Shown here: in pieces, positions 37,028 through 46,810 of the stretch
Position numbering within the stretch: position 1 is the stretch's first letter
How the letters are laid out: each line of letters begins with the position of its first letter
Assembly (NCBI GenBank): GCA_029238215.1
Contig: JAQWGN010000009.1
Location: 1 to 64,000 of the forward strand
DNA length: 64,000 bases
Source of the DNA: Flavobacteriaceae bacterium
Lineage (GTDB): Bacteria > Bacteroidota > Bacteroidia > Flavobacteriales > Flavobacteriaceae
Direction of reading: 5' to 3'
Program-made: the position numbers and the translations under genes
The notes under the pieces: generated by a model
Told to the model about the DNA's origin: nothing
The model's input: only the letters and a program-made list of their open reading frames with translations
Databases searched by the model: none

Positions 37028-38306
37028 TATTCAAATCATTTAATCGAAGCGTAACCGCATTTTTGTGTGCATAAAGCCCTTCAGCTTCAGCCATAGCTTC
37101 AATGTGTGGCCCTAATTGTTGTATTCCTTTAGCACTTATACGTTGGTAGGTAATTGCCTTTAAAAAGGCGTCCAAATTCACGCCGCTGTACTGCTTTGTG
37201 TATCCATTTGTAGGAAGTGTGTGATTTGTTCCAGAAGCATAATCCCCAGCACTTTCGGGTGTATAATTCCCAATAAATACCGATCCAGCGTTTGCGACAC
37301 CATCCACAAAAAAGGATTCGTTTTCTACACAAACGATATAGTGTTCAGGACCGTATTCATTAATAAATGCAAGCGCTGTGGATTCCTCATCAAAATAAAC
37401 AATCAACGAGTTTTCTAGTGCAACTTTTGCAAGATCTTTTCTTGGTAGTTCTTCGAGTTGTCGTGTGATTTCTGTTTCAACACGATCTCCAAAATCTTTA
37501 GACGTTGTAACCAAAATCACTTGGCTGTCTTTACCGTGTTCGGCCTGAGAAAGTAGGTCGGCAGCCACATATTTTGGATTTGCTGAATTATCTGCAACGA
37601 CCAACAACTCTGATGGCCCAGCAGGCATATCAATAGCCGTCTGATATTGAGTAGCTTTTTGCTTGGCCACAGTTACATATTGATTTCCAGGACCGAATAT
37701 TTTATAGACTTTAGGAATAGTTTCCGTTCCAAATGTAAGGGCGGCAATTGCTTGAATACCGCCAACTTGTGCCACTATGTTTATCCCGCATTTATACGCA
37801 GCATATCGGATGGCAGCAGGAATGCCGTTTTCGCTTGGAGGTGTGCAGAGTACAATTTGATTACAACCCGCAATTTGAGCAGGAATCGCTAGCATTAACG
37901 CTGTTGAAAACAACGGTGCTGTACCTCCCGGAATATAAATCCCTACTTTATCGATTGGTTTTTTAGTTTGCCAACAATCAACACCTTCTTGGGTACTAAT
38001 ACGAACCGTAGGTGTTTGCTGCGCTTTGTGGAATGCAAAAATATTAGCGTATGCTACATCGATAGCCTCAACTAATTCTTTAGGCAACTCGTCTTTAGCG
38101 GTTGTCAAAAGATCTTGATTTACAATAAGAGCATCTGGGGAAACCTTATCAAATGCTAAACTGTATTTTGCAAGAGCTTCATCACCACTTTTACTAACGG
38201 CAGCAAAGACCTCATTTACAAGAGGCTCAATCGCGCTAAAATCTGCGGTTGGACGTTCTGTGAGTTTTGACCACAGCGAAGGATCCGGATTAAGTATACG
38301 TCTCAT
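37020..38306 (-). CDS. hisD: Histidinol dehydrogenase
   Basis: A 428-residue zinc enzyme making histidine from histidinol in two NAD-dependent oxidations. PIDKVGIYIPGGTAPL, the GPGNQYVTVAKQ nucleotide loop, DMPAGPSELLVVAD, AEHGKDSQ and the SGTNHTLPTNG motif near the C-terminus are all present. It shares one base with the hisG stop, so translation is coupled. Length is standard. Confidence 0.97.
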   Translation of the reverse strand: MRRILNPDPSLWSKLTERPTADFSAIEPLVNEVFAAVSKSGDEALAKYSLAFDKVSPDALIVNQDLLTTAKDELPKELVEAIDVAYANIFAFHKAQQTPTVRISTQEGVDCWQTKKPIDKVGIYIPGGTAPLFSTALMLAIPAQIAGCNQIVLCTPPSENGIPAAIRYAAYKCGINIVAQVGGIQAIAALTFGTETIPKVYKIFGPGNQYVTVAKQKATQYQTAIDMPAGPSELLVVADNSANPKYVAADLLSQAEHGKDSQVILVTTSKDFGDRVETEITRQLEELPRKDLAKVALENSLIVYFDEESTALAFINEYGPEHYIVCVENESFFVDGVANAGSVFIGNYTPESAGDYASGTNHTLPTNGYTKQYSGVNLDAFLKAITYQRISAKGIQQLGPHIEAMAEAEGLYAHKNAVTLRLNDLNND

Positions 38307-39169
38307 TATTGTATAATTCGTTCAATAGGACAAACTAAAATATCTCGAGCTCCTGCTGCTTTAAGCGCATCAACCATCTCCCAGAACGTGTTTTTATCAA
38401 CTACCGAGTGTAACGAACTCCATCCCTCTTCAACTAAGGGCATCACAGTTGGGCTTTTAAGCACTGGGAGTAGTGCAGAAATTGTATCAATAGCATCATT
38501 TGGAACATTCATAATAATATACCTTGAATTCTTTCCTGCCGAAACTGCTCTAATACGAAACAATAGCGTGTCAAGTAATTCTTGTTTTGCCACAGACAGA
38601 CCTTGACCACTAACGAGAACTGCTTGTGAGGTAAACAAAACTTCAACCTCTTTAAGGTTGTTTTTAAAAAGGGTCGACCCACTAGAAACAATATCACAAA
38701 TGGCATCAGAAAGACCAATATTTGGTGCGATTTCTACCGAGCCATTAATGACGTGTAAGTCGGCTTTAATTCCCCATTCTGCCAAATACTTTTCTACAGT
38801 TTTTGGATAAGAAGTTGCGATTTTTTTACCAGCTAAATCTGATACACTCGTGTAAGTAGCCTCTTTGGGCACAGCAATAGAAACCCTACATTTTGAAAAC
38901 CCTAAAGATTCTTGAGTAATAAGACCTTCTCCCTTTTCAACCAATAAATTCTCCCCGACAATAGCTAAATCCACAACGCCATCTCTAAGGTACTGTGGGA
39001 TATCACCATTACGGAGGTAATAGAGTTCCATAGGGAAATTAGCGGCTGAAGTCTTAAGCTGATCTTTGCCATTATTTATAGAGATGCCACAATCCTTAAG
39101 TAATTTTAAAGATTCTTCATTAAGTCTTCCAGACTTTTGAATGGCAATACGTATGTTTTCTTTCTTCAT
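38306..39169 (-). CDS. hisG: ATP phosphoribosyltransferase (long form)
   Basis: A 287-residue enzyme committing ATP and PRPP to histidine synthesis. RIAIQKSGRLNEESLKLL is the N-terminus, GVVDLAIVGENLL and DAICDIVSSGSTL the conserved core with the phosphoribosyl loop. The C-terminal 75 residues form the regulatory domain of the long (HisZ-independent) type, so histidine feedback is expected. It is the first structural gene, 10 bp after an intrinsic terminator, which places the operon under attenuation. Confidence 0.97.
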   Translation of the reverse strand: MKKENIRIAIQKSGRLNEESLKLLKDCGISINNGKDQLKTSAANFPMELYYLRNGDIPQYLRDGVVDLAIVGENLLVEKGEGLITQESLGFSKCRVSIAVPKEATYTSVSDLAGKKIATSYPKTVEKYLAEWGIKADLHVINGSVEIAPNIGLSDAICDIVSSGSTLFKNNLKEVEVLFTSQAVLVSGQGLSVAKQELLDTLLFRIRAVSAGKNSRYIIMNVPNDAIDTISALLPVLKSPTVMPLVEEGWSSLHSVVDKNTFWEMVDALKAAGARDILVCPIERIIQ

Positions 39170-39178
39170 AATTGATAC

Positions 39179-39210
39179 AAAAAAACCCGTTTGAGGTCAT
39201 CAAACGGGTT
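39179..39210 (-). terminator. Attenuator terminator of the his operon
   Basis: On the minus strand AACCCGTTTGA (39210-39200) pairs with TCAAACGGGTT (39194-39184) around a 5-base loop, followed by seven T. It is a strong intrinsic terminator placed between the His-rich leader peptide and hisG. Its 5' arm also pairs over 7 bases with TCAAGCG (39246-39240) inside the leader frame, one pair being G-U, giving a plausible antiterminator. Confidence 0.85.
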
Positions 39211-39233
39211 AGACGGTTAAATATACACCACAA

Positions 39234-39287
39234 CTAGCTCGCTTGAAACGAAATATTTGAATGGTGATGTATATATATGTTTTTCAT
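39234..39287 (-). CDS. hisL: Histidine operon leader peptide
   Basis: A 17-codon frame, M-K-N-I-Y-I-H-H-H-S-N-I-S-F-Q-A-S, with three consecutive His codons at positions 7-9. It lies 23 bp upstream of the attenuator terminator and 64 bp before hisG. A ribosome stalled on the His codons would leave the antiterminator segment at 39246-39240 free just beyond its footprint; a ribosome reaching the stop at 39234 would cover it and let the terminator form. This is the classical logic of his attenuation. The promoter probably lies at about 39295-39330, where an ATATTTG resembles a -7 box. Confidence 0.85.
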   Translation of the reverse strand: MKNIYIHHHSNISFQAS

Positions 39288-39320
39288 TAGAGTGCAAATA
39301 TCGGACTTTTTTTGAAAAGT

Positions 39321-40139
39321 TTACTGATTTCCTAAAATAAGTGGTAATCCATCTTTACCGCTACCAATAACAATTACTTTCGTATTGGGTGATTCAGATA
39401 ATTTAATAGTTGCTTCAATCCCTTTATCCTTAAGAATATTGGTTGTCAGTGAAGCAGCTAAAATCCTGTTTGCATCAGCTTTTCCTTGCGCATCAATTCG
39501 TACTTTTTCAGCCTCTTTTCTAGCTTTTTCTAATCGAAATTCATACTCTAATGACTCTTGTTCTTGAGTCAATTTACGCTGAATAGCTTCTTTAATTGAC
39601 TTAGGAAGTGTCACATCACGCACTAAAACAGAATTTAACTGCACATGTTGTGATTCTACCTTACGCTTAGTTTCTTCAAAAATCTCGTTTTGAATGGCGT
39701 CTCGTTTTGAAGAATACAATTGCTCAGGAGTGTAACGTCCAATCACAGATCGGGCAACTGCACGAATTTCCGGAACAATAACGATACCAAGGTAGTTTTC
39801 TCCTTTAGTTTTGTGCAACATTCCAAGTTCATTAAGTTTTGGTTGATATAATACCGATACATCTAGGGAAATTTCAAGTCCGTTTGAAGAAAGCACACGC
39901 ATGCTGCTCTCAAATTCTTCCTGTTGTTTGATGTTGTAAATGTACACACGATTCCATGGAGCAATAATATGAAACCCCTCACCCAATGGTGGCTCATCGG
40001 TTACAACACCTCCACCAAAGGTTTTAAACAATACACCAGCTTCACCATATCCAATATTTACAGATGATTTAGCGATAAAAATGATCGATACTAAAATAAC
40101 GACTACAAGAGGTAGTCCGAGTTTTGGGAGTTTATTCAT
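39321..40139 (-). CDS. Prohibitin-family (SPFH/Band 7) membrane protein
   Basis: A 272-residue protein with an N-terminal membrane helix (about 9-25), an SPFH domain beginning VNIGYGEAGVLFKTFGGGV, and a long charged coiled-coil segment (about 190-235) with repeated KAR/AEK patterns. Such proteins form ring-like scaffolds in membranes, often around FtsH-type proteases. It lies 11 bp after fabG on the same strand. Its end is 33 bp from the his leader, so the his promoter may overlap its 3' end. Confidence 0.88.
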   Translation of the reverse strand: MNKLPKLGLPLVVVILVSIIFIAKSSVNIGYGEAGVLFKTFGGGVVTDEPPLGEGFHIIAPWNRVYIYNIKQQEEFESSMRVLSSNGLEISLDVSVLYQPKLNELGMLHKTKGENYLGIVIVPEIRAVARSVIGRYTPEQLYSSKRDAIQNEIFEETKRKVESQHVQLNSVLVRDVTLPKSIKEAIQRKLTQEQESLEYEFRLEKARKEAEKVRIDAQGKADANRILAASLTTNILKDKGIEATIKLSESPNTKVIVIGSGKDGLPLILGNQ

Positions 40140-40150
40140 AATTTAAAATT

Positions 40151-40897
40151 TTAGGTTAACATGCCGCCATCTACATTGAGGACTTGACCGGTAATATACG
40201 TAGATAAATCAGAGGACAAAAATAAACATGCATTAGCAATATCGCTAGTGGCTCCACCTCTTTTTAGTGGAATATTAGCGCGCCATTGCGCAACAACATC
40301 TTCCGGAAGTTTTTCCGTCATTTCAGTTTCAATAAATCCAGGTGCAATCACATTTGAACGAATGTTTCTAGAACCAAGCTCAAGAGCAATTGACTTCGAA
40401 AACCCTATAATACCAGCCTTAGATGCTGCGTAATTTGATTGCCCTGCATTCCCCTTCACTCCTACTACCGAACTCATGTGAATCAGACTTCCATGACGTT
40501 GCTTTAACATGCTGCGCTGTACGGCTTTTGTCATGTTAAAAACAGACTTTAGGTTAACTTCAATTACCTTATCAAAATCTTCTTCAGACATACGCATCAG
40601 TAGATTATCTTTTGTAATGCCTGCATTGTTAATCAATACATCGATTGAACCAAAGGTTTCAAGGACATCATCTACAAGCTGTTGTGCAGCGTTATAGTCA
40701 GCAGCGTTGGACTGATACGCCTTTGCCTTAACTCCTAAAGCAATAAGCTCTTGTTCCAGTGCTTCAGCAGGTCCTGCTGATGCGCTATACGTAAAAGCTA
40801 CATTGGCTCCTTGTGCTGCAAATGCCAAAGCAATTCCACGACCAATACCCCTACTCGCTCCAGTAATGATAATATTTTTTCCTTTTACTAAATCCAT
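40151..40897 (-). CDS. fabG: 3-oxoacyl-ACP reductase
   Basis: A 248-residue short-chain dehydrogenase. The NADPH loop is TGASRGIGRGIA, the structural NNAG motif is present, and the catalytic Ser/Tyr/Lys lie in HMSSVVG and NYAASKAG. The C-terminus ends YITGQVLNVDGGM, the FabG signature. It reduces 3-oxoacyl-ACP in fatty acid elongation. It is part of a same-strand envelope and fatty-acid cluster with lpxA, lpxC/fabZ and lpxD. Confidence 0.93.
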   Translation of the reverse strand: MDLVKGKNIIITGASRGIGRGIALAFAAQGANVAFTYSASAGPAEALEQELIALGVKAKAYQSNAADYNAAQQLVDDVLETFGSIDVLINNAGITKDNLLMRMSEEDFDKVIEVNLKSVFNMTKAVQRSMLKQRHGSLIHMSSVVGVKGNAGQSNYAASKAGIIGFSKSIALELGSRNIRSNVIAPGFIETEMTEKLPEDVVAQWRANIPLKRGGATSDIANACLFLSSDLSTYITGQVLNVDGGMLT

Positions 40898-40906
40898 GCG
40901 TTAAAA

Positions 40907-41779
40907 TTAAGCTAGTGCAAGTGCAACTGTTTTTCCAATAGCTGCAGGTGAATCCACAACGTGGATACCACAGGCTTTCATAATAGCCTTTTTGGCTTCA
41001 GCCGTGTCTTCAGCCCCGCCAACAATAGCACCAGCGTGTCCCATAGTTCGTCCTTTAGGGGCAGTTTCTCCAGCAATAAACCCTACAACAGGTTTAGGGT
41101 TCCCTTGGGCTTTAATCCAATTTGCAGCATCTGCTTCAAGTTGACCGCCAATTTCTCCAATCATCACTATACATTCTGTTTCGTCGTCTTCCATAAGAAG
41201 TTGAACCGCATCTTTAGTAGTTGTTCCAATTATTGGATCACCACCTATTCCAATGGCAGTAGTAATGCCAAAACCTTCTTTAACTACCTGATCAGCAGCT
41301 TCATAAGTAAGCGTTCCTGATTTAGAAACAATCCCAACATTTCCTTTCTTAAATACAAAGCCAGGCATAATCCCAACTTTAGCTTCCTCAGGAGAAATTA
41401 CGCCAGGACAATTTGGTCCAATAACACGGCAATCTTTACGTTTGATGTATTCCATTACTTTGGCCATGTCATTTACTGGAATTCCCTCTGTAATGGTAAT
41501 AATAACTTTAATTCCTGCATCAGCAGCTTCCATAATGGCATCAGCAGCAAATGCGGGTGGCACAAAAATGATTGTTGTATCGGCTTTCACTTTTTCTACA
41601 GCGTCTTTAACCGTGTTAAAAACAGGTTTGCCTAAATGGGTTTGACCGCCTTTACCAGGAGTTACGCCCCCAACGACATTTGACCCATAGTCAATCATTT
41701 GACTTGCGTGAAAAGTCCCTTCACTTCCAGTAAATCCTTGGACAATAATATTTGATTCTTTATTAACTAATACACTCAT
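40907..41779 (-). CDS. sucD: Succinyl-CoA synthetase alpha subunit
   Basis: A 290-residue TCA-cycle enzyme. The CoA-binding fold starts [15 protein letters not shown], followed by [10 protein letters not shown] and the strand [24 protein letters not shown] is typical, and the phosphohistidine lies in [10 protein letters not shown] near residue 247. The beta subunit gene is not in the window. It sits between efp and fabG with short gaps, a gene order I recognise from other Flavobacteriia. Confidence 0.96.
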   Translation of the reverse strand: MSVLVNKESNIIVQGFTGSEGTFHASQMIDYGSNVVGGVTPGKGGQTHLGKPVFNTVKDAVEKVKADTTIIFVPPAFAADAIMEAADAGIKVIITITEGIPVNDMAKVMEYIKRKDCRVIGPNCPGVISPEEAKVGIMPGFVFKKGNVGIVSKSGTLTYEAADQVVKEGFGITTAIGIGGDPIIGTTTKDAVQLLMEDDETECIVMIGEIGGQLEADAANWIKAQGNPKPVVGFIAGETAPKGRTMGHAGAIVGGAEDTAEAKKAIMKACGIHVVDSPAAIGKTVALALA

Positions 41780-41780
41780 G

Positions 41781-42347
41781 TTATTCTTTTACGCGTTCGA
41801 TATAAGTTCCTTTTTCAGTGTCTATTTTAACTTTGTCCCCTTCGTTTATGAATAAAGGGACATTTATTTTAGCACCAGTTTCTGTTGTGGCTGGTTTAGT
41901 GGCATTTGTAGCTGTATTTCCTTTTACACCTGGTTCGGCGTGAGTAATCTCAAGAATTACACTTGCAGGCATGTCTACAGATATTGGACTATTATCTTCT
42001 GTATTTGTCATCACAGTAACAATCTCCCCTTCTTTCATAAGTTTGGGTTGATCTAAAATGCTTTCTTGAAGTTCAATCTGATTGTAATCCTCAGTATTCA
42101 TAAAATGGAAGGTGTCATTTTCGTTGTATAAAAATTGATATTTCCTTGTTTCCACTCGAACGTCTTCAATTTTATGTCCAGCAGAAAAAGTATTGTCAAT
42201 TACTTTACCTGAACTTACACTTTTGAGTTTTGTTCGTACAAATGCAGGGCCTTTACCTGGTTTTACATGTAGAAATTCTATAACTTTAAAAATGTCGTTG
42301 TTGTAATGGATACAAAGTCCTTTACGAATGTCTGAAGTTGATGCCAT
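41781..42347 (-). CDS. efp: Elongation factor P
   Basis: A 188-residue three-domain factor that rescues ribosomes at polyproline. The tip loop [11 protein letters not shown] carries Lys32 as the residue usually modified or placed at the peptidyl-transferase centre. The OB domains follow, with [29 protein letters not shown] and a C-terminal [13 protein letters not shown]. No EpmA-type or EarP-type modification gene is seen nearby. It is separated from sucD by 1 bp and from lpxA by 2 bp. Confidence 0.97.
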   Translation of the reverse strand: MASTSDIRKGLCIHYNNDIFKVIEFLHVKPGKGPAFVRTKLKSVSSGKVIDNTFSAGHKIEDVRVETRKYQFLYNENDTFHFMNTEDYNQIELQESILDQPKLMKEGEIVTVMTNTEDNSPISVDMPASVILEITHAEPGVKGNTATNATKPATTETGAKINVPLFINEGDKVKIDTEKGTYIERVKE

Positions 42348-42349
42348 AA

Positions 42350-43132
42350 TTAGTTTTGTATATATCCTTTCATAATACCACGTTGTGACTGTCTAATAAA
42401 CAGTAAAATATCATCTCTTTCATTTGATACTTCCACTTCAGCTTCAATGATTTGTGTGGCTTGTGTGTTATTAAAATTCTTTTGGTAAAGAATTCTGTAA
42501 ATACTTTGAATTTCTCTAATCTTATTAGAATCATACCCTCTTCTACGAAGTCCAACGGAATTAACTCCGGCATAAGAAAGCGGTTCACGAGCAGCCTTAA
42601 CAAAGGGTGGAATGTCTTTACGGACTAAGGATCCACCAGCAACAAAAGCGTGACTTCCTATTGAACAAAATTGATGGACTGCGGTCATTCCTGCTAAAAT
42701 AACATGATCTCCTACTGTAATATGTCCTGCAAGAGTACTGTTATTGGAAAAAATACAATAATCACCAACGATACAATCATGGGCAATGTGAGAATATGCC
42801 ATAATTAGGCAGTTAGAACCAATGGATGTCTTTCTGCGTGAACTTGTACCTCGGTTAATGGTTACACATTCCCTGATGGTGGTATTGTCACCAATTTCAG
42901 CAGTTGTATTTTCTCCATTAAATTTCAAATCTTGAGGAACTGCGCTAATAACGGATCCAGGAAAAATATTGCAGTTTTTTCCTATCCGAGCACCTTCCAT
43001 AATCGTTACGTTAGGCCCAATCCATGTGCCCTCTCCGATAACGACATTTTTGTCGATTGTTGTAAATGGTTCAATAACCACATTTTTGGCGATTTTGGCA
43101 TCGGAATGCACATATGCTAAGGGTTGATTCAT
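42350..43132 (-). CDS. lpxA: UDP-N-acetylglucosamine acyltransferase
   Basis: A 260-residue left-handed beta-helix enzyme performing the first step of lipid A synthesis. Hexapeptide repeats run from about residue 8 to 185. The catalytic His lies in MAYSHIAHDC, and GMTAVHQFCSIG and the RKDIPPFVKA loop contact the acyl-ACP. The C-terminal helices bear the family's RGYDSNKIREI segment. It overlaps lpxC/fabZ by four bases. Confidence 0.96.
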   Translation of the reverse strand: MNQPLAYVHSDAKIAKNVVIEPFTTIDKNVVIGEGTWIGPNVTIMEGARIGKNCNIFPGSVISAVPQDLKFNGENTTAEIGDNTTIRECVTINRGTSSRRKTSIGSNCLIMAYSHIAHDCIVGDYCIFSNNSTLAGHITVGDHVILAGMTAVHQFCSIGSHAFVAGGSLVRKDIPPFVKAAREPLSYAGVNSVGLRRRGYDSNKIREIQSIYRILYQKNFNNTQATQIIEAEVEVSNERDDILLFIRQSQRGIMKGYIQN

Positions 43133-44529
43133 ACTTTTACTTGGTCTTTACGAACTATTTGCGCCATCATTTCAGCCTCAGTGGTAATTCTACCTCTTGC
43201 GTATGCAACGGCTTGCATGTGGCAAATACCGCGTCTGATGGGTGACAATAATTCCATTTTAAACACCAGTGTGTCTCCTGGAACAACAGGATTCTTAAAC
43301 TTGGCGTTTTCAATTTTCATAAAAAAAGTTAGGTAGTTTTCTGGGTCAGGAACAGTATTTAATACAAGAACCCCACCCGCTTGTGCCATGGCTTCAATTT
43401 GCAATACTCCTGGCATAACTGGTTGTCCAGGGAAGTGACCTTGAAAATATGGTTCGTTCATCGTAATGCTTTTTAAGCCTACAATATGGGTGTCACTTAA
43501 TTCTAAAATTTTATCAACCAACAAAAATGGAGGTCTATGGGGAAGTACCTTCATGATATCATTCACATCCATAAGCGGCTCTGCATTTATATCAAATGAA
43601 GGCACTCTATTTCGTTTTTCTTGCTTGATAATTTTTGAAAGCTTTTTAGCAAACGCAGTATTCGTTTTATGCCCTGGCTTGTTAGCAATTACTTTTCCTT
43701 TAATACGGCAACCAACAAGAGCCAAGTCTCCAATAACATCAAGCAGTTTATGCCTTGCTGCTTCATTAGGGTAATTTAAAGTAAGGTTGTCTAAAACGCC
43801 ATTGGGTTTTACCGATATTGAATCTCTATTAAACGCAGAGCAAAGCTTTTGCATCGTTTCTTCTGAAAGCTCCTTATCAACATATACAATTGCATTATTT
43901 AAGTCTCCTCCTTTAATAAGACCATGCTCTAACATGGCTTCAAGCTCATGTAAAAAGCTAAAAGTCCTAGCGTTAGCGAAATCGTCTTTAAACTCAGAAA
44001 TATGCTTCAAAGTTGCATTTTGAGTCCCTAAAATTTTAGTGCCAAAATCAACCATGGTAGTAACCTGATATTCATCAGCAGGTATTACTGTGATTTCACT
44101 GCCTGTTTCTTCATCCGTATAAGTGATATTGTCTCGAACAACATATTCGTAACGATCGGCATCTTGTTCCTCAATACCCGCTTTTAAAAGTGCTTCAACA
44201 AAGAACTTTGAGGAACCGTCCATAATTGGAGGTTCCGGAGAGTTAAGTTCTATAAGAACATTGTCTATTTCTAACCCTACTAAAGCGGCCAATACGTGCT
44301 CAGAGGTTTGAATACTAACCCCATTTTTTTCTAAATTAGTTCCTCGTTGTGTATTAACTACAAGGCTTGCTTCTGCTTCTATTATGGGGTTTCCTTCCAA
44401 ATCAATACGACAAAATGCATAGCCGTGATTTTTTGGAGCAGGCTTAAAGGTTATTGTTACTTTTTTTCCAGTATGAATACCAATGCCATTAAGAGAAATT
44501 GGCTTTGAGATTGTAGTTTGATTACTCAT
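43129..44529 (-). CDS. lpxC: Bifunctional UDP-3-O-acyl-GlcNAc deacetylase / 3-hydroxyacyl-ACP dehydratase
   Basis: About 466 residues from the ATG at 44529 ([10 protein letters not shown]), which overlaps the lpxD stop by eight bases; the longer frame has no family match. The LpxC half (about 1-305) has GIGIHTGKK, the zinc motif in [11 protein letters not shown], and [17 protein letters not shown]. The FabZ half (about 318-466) has [14 protein letters not shown] and the active [20 protein letters not shown]. The fusion, common in Bacteroidota, joins lipid A synthesis to fatty acid synthesis. Could equally be named lpxC/fabZ. Confidence 0.95.
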   Translation of the reverse strand: MSNQTTISKPISLNGIGIHTGKKVTITFKPAPKNHGYAFCRIDLEGNPIIEAEASLVVNTQRGTNLEKNGVSIQTSEHVLAALVGLEIDNVLIELNSPEPPIMDGSSKFFVEALLKAGIEEQDADRYEYVVRDNITYTDEETGSEITVIPADEYQVTTMVDFGTKILGTQNATLKHISEFKDDFANARTFSFLHELEAMLEHGLIKGGDLNNAIVYVDKELSEETMQKLCSAFNRDSISVKPNGVLDNLTLNYPNEAARHKLLDVIGDLALVGCRIKGKVIANKPGHKTNTAFAKKLSKIIKQEKRNRVPSFDINAEPLMDVNDIMKVLPHRPPFLLVDKILELSDTHIVGLKSITMNEPYFQGHFPGQPVMPGVLQIEAMAQAGGVLVLNTVPDPENYLTFFMKIENAKFKNPVVPGDTLVFKMELLSPIRRGICHMQAVAYARGRITTEAEMMAQIVRKDQVKV

Positions 44530-45550
44530 GGTCAAGTTTCTTTTTAAGAGATTGAAGGTCTTTAATGTGTTCATTTAGATTACGGAAGTGCACGTACGAC
44601 TTGTTAAATGCCTTATAATCAAATGCAGGATACCCCATAACTTTGGTGTCATCCTTAATGTTTTTCAAAATGCCCGATTTTGCTTGAATTCCAACGCGAT
44701 TGCCAATAATCAAATGACCACTGATACCTACTTGCCCTCCAATTTGACAATACGATCCAATCTTTGTTGAACCCGCAATTCCTGTTTGAGCGGCAATTAC
44801 GGTATGATCGCCTACTTCAACATTATGTCCAATTTGAATCAAGTTGTCAAGCTTTACACCATTACCAATTTTAGTAGATCCTAGGGTAGCTCTATCAATG
44901 GTGGTGTTTGCGCCGACATCAACAAAATCACCCAAAACAACATTCCCTGTTTGGGGAACTTTGTCATAAGATCCCTTATCATTGGGTGCCCATCCAAAGC
45001 CATCAGCTCCAATTACTGCATTATTATGAATCACACAATTACATCCTATACTAGAGCCATTGAGAATACGAGCACCAGAATGTATAATTGTATTATCGCC
45101 AATAGTTACATCTTGACCAATATAAACTTGTGAGTGAATCGTAACATCGTTACCTATAACACTTTTTGCTCCCACTAGCGCAAAATCTCCAATAAAAACA
45201 TGATCTGGAACTACAGCATCTTTAGAAACCAACGCAGAAGCGGCGATGCTATATTCGGGCTTTGATGTAATGTCGTTATAATGACGTAAAAGCATTGAAA
45301 AGGCCTCATAAGGATCGGAAACACGAACCAAGGTTGTTGTGTAAGGCTTTTCAGCTACAAAGGAATCACTGACTAACGTAATTGTTGCATTAGTGTCATA
45401 AATGAAGGGAGTATACTTGGGGTTTGCTAAAAAAGATAGACTCCCTTTTGTACCCTCCTCAATTTTTGAAAGCTTATATACCTCGGCATCAGCATTACCT
45501 TCAACTGTACCCGCTACCAAATTGGCAATTTGTGAGGCTGTAAAATTCAT
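44522..45550 (-). CDS. lpxD: UDP-3-O-acyl-glucosamine N-acyltransferase
   Basis: About 342 residues, taking the ATG at 45550 ([12 protein letters not shown]); a longer upstream frame encodes unrelated sequence that shadows the HD gene. The N-terminal uridine-binding domain has [16 protein letters not shown]. The left-handed beta-helix follows, with catalytic His in [13 protein letters not shown]. It adds the amide-linked acyl chain, the third step of lipid A synthesis. lpxC/fabZ overlaps its end. Confidence 0.95.
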   Translation of the reverse strand: MNFTASQIANLVAGTVEGNADAEVYKLSKIEEGTKGSLSFLANPKYTPFIYDTNATITLVSDSFVAEKPYTTTLVRVSDPYEAFSMLLRHYNDITSKPEYSIAASALVSKDAVVPDHVFIGDFALVGAKSVIGNDVTIHSQVYIGQDVTIGDNTIIHSGARILNGSSIGCNCVIHNNAVIGADGFGWAPNDKGSYDKVPQTGNVVLGDFVDVGANTTIDRATLGSTKIGNGVKLDNLIQIGHNVEVGDHTVIAAQTGIAGSTKIGSYCQIGGQVGISGHLIIGNRVGIQAKSGILKNIKDDTKVMGYPAFDYKAFNKSYVHFRNLNEHIKDLQSLKKKLDHE

Positions 45551-45560
45551 AGGTGCAAAA

Positions 45561-46778
45561 TTAAGAAAAATATCCGTCACCCTTAGGATAAGCCATATAG
45601 TACTTACTATCCATTTTTGTGAGTATTGGAAAATGAGCAACATCTGACGAAGTGTCAAACAAAAAACAAGAGCCGTTATTATCACAAAGTTGTATAGGGC
45701 TTATGCTTTTTTTATAGCCTTGAATGTGGAAACTACCACTGAATACAACATACTTTGATTCTTCTTGTGATATGGGATGTTTTGAGCAAACACTACTTCG
45801 CTGTTGTTCTAATGCATCTTTAGAAAATGGATTGTTTGAAAGTATAATCTTTGGGAATTTTCTATCCAATAACATGGATGCAAGCGACGATAATACCACG
45901 TCTTCGTTTGCTGTGGCTTCTTTCAACATTATCCAAACATCAGCGTCATCTAATCGAATAAAATATTGGATTTTATCAATAATAGAACCCTTACTACCCT
46001 CTAAAAACGACGCTAAAGCAGCTGTAACGGACAACGGCTTGCTGGTGCTGATTAATTCTTTAGCACGTTTGAAAAAACGAACCAGAAGCTCTTCGGCTAA
46101 AAAACTAGTTTTATGCAGATAAACAGACCAGTACATCATGCGTCTGGCGAGTAAAAACTTTTCAATGGAATAAACTGCTTTTGCGTGAAAAACAAGACCA
46201 TTATCTTTTACGGTCATCATTGAAATAAGCCTATCTGAATTGATGTTACCTTCAGTAACGCCAGAGTAGAAACTGTCACGTTTCAAATAATCTAACCTAT
46301 CAAGATCAATATGAGAGGATACAAGTTGTGAAAAAAACTTTCTTGGATAAGTGTTTGTAAACATTTCAATGGCCAACGATAACTTCCCTTCAAATTGAGT
46401 GTTTAAGTCTTGTATAAGCGCTAATGACATGTCCTCATGAGAGTCATTTGGCATTAATACATGCTCTAGGGCATGTGAAAAGGGCCCATGTCCTAAATCA
46501 TGCAATAACATACAAGCGTATAATGCTTCTGCTTCGTCATCACTTATTGGAATATCTTGATTACGTAACACTCCTACAGCTTTGGTTGCCAAGTGCATGG
46601 AGCCAAGAACATGTTGAAAACGAGTATGCTCGGTCGTTGGAAAAACCAAAAAGGAAAGCCCCATTTGCTTAATACGTCGAAGGCGTTGCACGTACGGGTG
46701 ATTGACAAGTTTGGCAATAAAAGGTGTAGGGATTGTAATAAATCCGTAAATTGGGTCGTTGTACTGGGTGAGTTTCAA
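45561..46778 (-). CDS. HD-domain phosphohydrolase (dNTPase/SAMHD1-like)
   Basis: A 405-residue protein. [13 protein letters not shown] supplies the first His, [16 protein letters not shown] (from about residue 92) the HD pair, and [14 protein letters not shown] the distal Asp, a full metal site. The family hydrolyses deoxynucleoside triphosphates or other phosphoesters. It heads the minus-strand lipid A cluster and diverges from porX with just 32 bp between the start codons, an order I recognise from other Flavobacteriia. The substrate is unknown. Confidence 0.9.
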   Translation of the reverse strand: MKLTQYNDPIYGFITIPTPFIAKLVNHPYVQRLRRIKQMGLSFLVFPTTEHTRFQHVLGSMHLATKAVGVLRNQDIPISDDEAEALYACMLLHDLGHGPFSHALEHVLMPNDSHEDMSLALIQDLNTQFEGKLSLAIEMFTNTYPRKFFSQLVSSHIDLDRLDYLKRDSFYSGVTEGNINSDRLISMMTVKDNGLVFHAKAVYSIEKFLLARRMMYWSVYLHKTSFLAEELLVRFFKRAKELISTSKPLSVTAALASFLEGSKGSIIDKIQYFIRLDDADVWIMLKEATANEDVVLSSLASMLLDRKFPKIILSNNPFSKDALEQQRSSVCSKHPISQEESKYVVFSGSFHIQGYKKSISPIQLCDNNGSCFLFDTSSDVAHFPILTKMDSKYYMAYPKGDGYFS

Positions 46779-46810
46779 CTTAATATATAATTACGCCCAA
46801 ATATACACAT

